Origin: Lutimonas vermicola
GTDB taxonomy: Bacteria > Bacteroidota > Bacteroidia > Flavobacteriales > Flavobacteriaceae
Direction: 5' to 3'
NCBI RefSeq assembly: GCF_038433205.1
Contig: NZ_JBCDNA010000003.1
Coordinates: forward strand, 124,001 to 188,000
Length of the DNA: 64,000 nt
A model generated the notes under the pieces. The model saw only the letters and a list, made by a program, of their open reading frames with translations, had not been told where the DNA came from and made no database searches. Positions 61,170 through 64,000 of this stretch are shown piece after piece. How positions within the stretch are numbered: the first letter of the stretch is position 1; every line of letters begins with the position of its first letter. The translations under genes and the position numbers were made by a program.

Positions 61170-62738
61170 ATGTCATTAATAAATATAAATCCTACAACGA
61201 CAGCTTCCTGGAAGGAACTTTCTGAACATTATAAAGACATTAAAGATATTCATATGAAATCTTTGTTCCTGGAAGATTCAGACCGAAAAAAAAATATGAG
61301 CCTGAAATTTGAAGATCTTCATCTCGATTTCTCCAAAAACAGGATTTCAGAAGAAACTTTAACCCTTTTGCTTCAATTGGCTAAGGAAAGTAAACTGGAA
61401 GATGCTATTGAAAAGTATTTCAGAGGTGACAAGATCAATGCTACTGAAAACAGAGCTGTATTGCATACTGCATTGAGAAATAACAATACTGAACCAATAC
61501 TGGTGGATGGTCAGGATATCGTGCCGGAAGTACATGAAACGCTGCAAAAAATCAAGAAGTTTACCCAAGAGGTAGTCCAAGGGGAATTTAAAGGGTATTC
61601 CGGAAAGCCATTTACAGATGTGGTTAATGTTGGTATCGGAGGATCTGATCTTGGGCCGAACATGGTTGTTGAAGGGCTTCACTATTATAAAAATCACTTG
61701 AAGACCCATTTTGTATCAAATATAGATGGCGATCATGTAGCTGAGGTATTGAAAGAATTAGATCCTGAAACCACCTTATTCGTTATCGTTTCGAAAACAT
61801 TTACAACGCAGGAAACCCTTACAAATGCCGAAACCATTAAAAAATGGTTCCTTCAATCTGCAACCGAAAATGATATACAGTATAATTTTGTAGCCGTTTC
61901 GACCAACCTGGAAAAAGTGAAAGGTTTTGGTATCGCCGAAGACAATATTTTCACGATGTGGAATTGGGTTGGAGGAAGGTATTCACTTTGGAGTGCTGTT
62001 GGCTTGTCTATTAGTCTTGCCATCGGATTTGATAATTTTAAAAATTTTCTGGATGGGGCCTACGCCATGGATCAGCATTTTAGAAAAACAGAATTTCGTC
62101 ATAACATCCCGGTGATACTTGCAGTCATAAGTATTTGGTATAATAATTTTTTCGGATCTGAATCTGAAGTAGTTATTCCCTATACCCAATACCTGCAAAA
62201 ATTAGCTCCTTTTTTACAGCAGCTTTCGATGGAAAGCAACGGAAAATCAGTTGATCGTAATGGTGAAAAAGTGACCTATCAAACGGGAAACATCATCTGG
62301 GGAAATACTGGTACCAATGTTCAGCACGCTTTTATGCAGCTTGTCCATCAAGGAACTAAATTGATACCGGTTGATTTTATAGGCTTTAAAGAATCTTTAT
62401 ATGGCAACGAAGATCATCATCAAAAATTGATGGCCAATTATTACGCTCAGGCAGAGGCCTTATTCGCAGGAAAATCTGCTGAGGAAGTGCACCTTGACAT
62501 GAAAGTTTCAGGTGATCTACAGAAAATTAACACCCTCTTGCCCTTCAAGGTTTTCGAAGGAAACAGGCCTTCAAACGCTATTTTGATCAAAAAACTTGAC
62601 CCAAGAAGCCTTGGATCGCTTATTGCCATTTATGAACATAAGACTTTTGTACAGGGAATTATTTGGAATATCTATAGTTTTGACCAGTTTGGTGTGGAAT
62701 TAGGTAAAGAATTAGCAAATAAATTATTAGTTAACTAA
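61170..62738 (+). CDS. pgi: Glucose-6-phosphate isomerase
   Basis: A 522-residue glycolytic enzyme interconverting glucose 6-phosphate and fructose 6-phosphate. Signatures are VNVGIGGSDLGPNMVVEGL, FVIVSKTFTTQETL, GGRYSLWSAVGLSI and the C-terminal QFGVELGKELA. The catalytic Glu region (ESNGKSVDRNGE) and His in GNEDHHQKLMANY are present. Length is close to other Bacteroidota Pgi proteins. It starts 23 nt after the M23 gene and may be co-transcribed, which would be regulatory rather than functional linkage. Confidence 0.96.
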   Translation: MSLININPTTTASWKELSEHYKDIKDIHMKSLFLEDSDRKKNMSLKFEDLHLDFSKNRISEETLTLLLQLAKESKLEDAIEKYFRGDKINATENRAVLHTALRNNNTEPILVDGQDIVPEVHETLQKIKKFTQEVVQGEFKGYSGKPFTDVVNVGIGGSDLGPNMVVEGLHYYKNHLKTHFVSNIDGDHVAEVLKELDPETTLFVIVSKTFTTQETLTNAETIKKWFLQSATENDIQYNFVAVSTNLEKVKGFGIAEDNIFTMWNWVGGRYSLWSAVGLSISLAIGFDNFKNFLDGAYAMDQHFRKTEFRHNIPVILAVISIWYNNFFGSESEVVIPYTQYLQKLAPFLQQLSMESNGKSVDRNGEKVTYQTGNIIWGNTGTNVQHAFMQLVHQGTKLIPVDFIGFKESLYGNEDHHQKLMANYYAQAEALFAGKSAEEVHLDMKVSGDLQKINTLLPFKVFEGNRPSNAILIKKLDPRSLGSLIAIYEHKTFVQGIIWNIYSFDQFGVELGKELANKLLVN

Positions 62739-62797
62739 TTGTTAAATTCTGTTAAAAGAAATAGCCTTTTTTTAACATTCAATTTTATTTTTTTAAG

Positions 62798-62805
62798 TAG
62801 TTTTG
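62798..62805 (+). promoter_or_regulatory. -7 promoter box of the TonB receptor gene at 62836
   Basis: TAGTTTTG matches TAnnTTTG and lies 30 nt before the ATG at 62836. No convincing -33 TTG at standard spacing. Confidence 0.45.
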
Positions 62806-62835
62806 CGGCAGTTATTAACTCAAATTAAACTACTT

Positions 62836-64000
62836 ATGAAGACTATTCAAAAGTTTATAACTCTTGTCTTATTTTTAATGACAGCAGTTATTTATTCTCA
62901 AACAACAGTTAGTGGGACTGTTGTTGATGCTAATGGACCCGTTCCGGGGGCTAATGTTTTGGAAAAGGGGACTTCCAATGGAGCTACTACTGATTTTGAC
63001 GGAAAATTTTCGATCCAGGTTCAGGAAGGAAGTGGTGTACTGGAAATCTCTTTTGTTGGAATGATTACTACAAAATTTCCTTTTACTGCTATAAGCGGTC
63101 AGAATATCGATGCTGGAACCATTTCTTTATCAAGCGATGAAAATGTACTTGATGAAGTTGTTATTACAGGTACTATTGATATAGCAAAAGACAGAAAAAC
63201 TCCTGTTGCTGTATCTACTATCAGAGCGGTTGATATTCAGCGAAATTTAGGAACTCAGGGATTACCTGAAATTTTAAACCTTACTCCTTCTGTATATGCC
63301 ACCAAACAAGGTGGTGGTTTTGGAGATGAAAGAATCAATATTCGTGGATTTGACCAGGCCAATACAGCGGTAATGATCAATGGTCAGCCAGTTAATGATA
63401 TGGAAAACGGTTGGGTATACTGGTCAAACTGGGCAGGATTAGCTGACGTTACTACTGCAATGCAGGTTCAACGTGGTTTGGGATCTTCCAAATTAGCCAT
63501 TTCATCTGTAGGTGGTACCATAAACATTGTTACTCAAACTTCTACTGCACGTAAGGGAGGAACTTTGGCTACTACTTTCGGCCATGATAATTCGTCAAAA
63601 GTTTTAGGGTCATATAACACCGGATTACTTGAAAGTGGCTTTTCTGCAAGCGTATTGATCAGTCATTCACAAGGTGATGGTTATATTGACGGTACAAAAT
63701 ATGTAGGAGACAATTATTTTATTGGTTTAGGCTATAAAGTAAACGAAAAGCATGATTTACAATTCATCTTTACTGGTGCGCCTCAATGGCACCACCAAAA
63801 GAGTTTTGCTCCTTCAATTGCCGATCATCAGTTATACCAAAAAAAGGGTCCAGATCCTGATGCCACAGAACCTAACAGAAAATACAACAGTGACTGGGGT
63901 TTCTTAAATGGAAAAGAATATGGTTTCAGAAGAAACTTTTACCACAAACCAGTAATGTCATTGAACTGGGAATGGGTACTTAATGAAAATATGAGGCTGT
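62836..64000 (+). CDS. TonB-dependent receptor, N-terminal part (runs off the window)
   Basis: The first 388 residues of an outer-membrane receptor. A signal peptide (FITLVLFLMTAVIYSQ) is followed by a carboxypeptidase-regulatory-like domain (TTVSGTVVDANGPVPGANV to ISFVGM), a TonB-box-like segment (LDEVVITGT), a plug (about 125-240; ERINIRGFDQANTAVMIN, then SSVGGTINIVTQT) and the start of the barrel. The plug resembles that of the receptor at 28156 (both have a W-SNW-GL pattern), so the two belong to one subfamily. Substrate not visible; the downstream neighbours are outside. Confidence 0.92.
   Translation, partial: MKTIQKFITLVLFLMTAVIYSQTTVSGTVVDANGPVPGANVLEKGTSNGATTDFDGKFSIQVQEGSGVLEISFVGMITTKFPFTAISGQNIDAGTISLSSDENVLDEVVITGTIDIAKDRKTPVAVSTIRAVDIQRNLGTQGLPEILNLTPSVYATKQGGGFGDERINIRGFDQANTAVMINGQPVNDMENGWVYWSNWAGLADVTTAMQVQRGLGSSKLAISSVGGTINIVTQTSTARKGGTLATTFGHDNSSKVLGSYNTGLLESGFSASVLISHSQGDGYIDGTKYVGDNYFIGLGYKVNEKHDLQFIFTGAPQWHHQKSFAPSIADHQLYQKKGPDPDATEPNRKYNSDWGFLNGKEYGFRRNFYHKPVMSLNWEWVLNENMRL

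Noticed and set aside
62739..62780. AT-only hairpin after pgi as a terminator
   Set aside because: The stem consists almost only of A:T pairs and the arms differ in length; too weak to call.

Overview
The window is a densely packed, AT-rich bacterial chromosome segment from a member of the Bacteroidota, almost certainly Flavobacteriaceae. Three things point there. The families are typical of the group: DUF3109, DUF2480, DUF3078, DUF4292, DUF5689, a HU/SPOR protein, a ComEC without nuclease domain, a 630-residue PurF, and TonB-dependent receptors with a carboxypeptidase-regulatory-like N-terminus. Starts lack Shine-Dalgarno sequences. Many genes carry the Bacteroidota -7 promoter element TAnnTTTG about 20-30 nt before the start codon. 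I see no rRNA, tRNA, CRISPR array, insertion sequence, integrase or prophage gene. Most of the segment is core genome.

Layout. 1-6 kb: partial TPR protein (edge), DUF3109, MarC-like protein, small flavoprotein, CtpA-type S41 protease plus dCMP deaminase, TrmH-family methyltransferase, CysH-type APS reductase. 6-17 kb: mutS, esterase lipoprotein, tatA and a PAP2 phosphatase, a LuxE-like acyl-protein synthetase, a lipoprotein / ECF sigma factor / membrane-anchored beta-barrel trio, and an ALDH7-type dehydrogenase, followed by two tandem hairpins and the only long non-coding stretch (about 600 bp). 17-26 kb: small beta-barrel protein, lipoprotein, purF and pfkB, divergent from sufE - sufT-like - DUF2480 - DUF3078, then a CNNM/CBS protein and hflX. 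25.8-32.1 kb: a TonB receptor and DUF5689 lipoprotein operon flanked by two paralogous EEP-family nuclease/phosphatases, the best candidate for a less described functional system. 32-40 kb: exported small proteins, homocysteine methyltransferase, and radA, lpxH, queD and kbl on the minus strand, then dprA. 40-50 kb: HU/SPOR protein, thioesterase, fructosamine-kinase-like protein, the envelope cluster nucleotidyltransferase - TPR - DUF4292 - EnvC, comEC (with an apparent frameshift at an A9 tract) and a MATE transporter. 50-64 kb: lpxB, small membrane protein and surE; prc, tilS, dsbD, DUF3108, an M23 peptidase, pgi, and the start of a second TonB receptor.

How the genes fit together. Much of the set serves the cell envelope: LpxB and LpxH for lipid A, EnvC and M23 proteins for peptidoglycan, two S41 proteases, DsbD for periplasmic thiols, TatA for export, and TonB receptors for uptake. 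DNA repair and competence (MutS, RadA, DprA, ComEC) and Fe-S assembly (SufE, SufT-like) are also present. Several starts given here are downstream of the longest open frame because a TAnnTTTG promoter box or a signal peptide fixes them.
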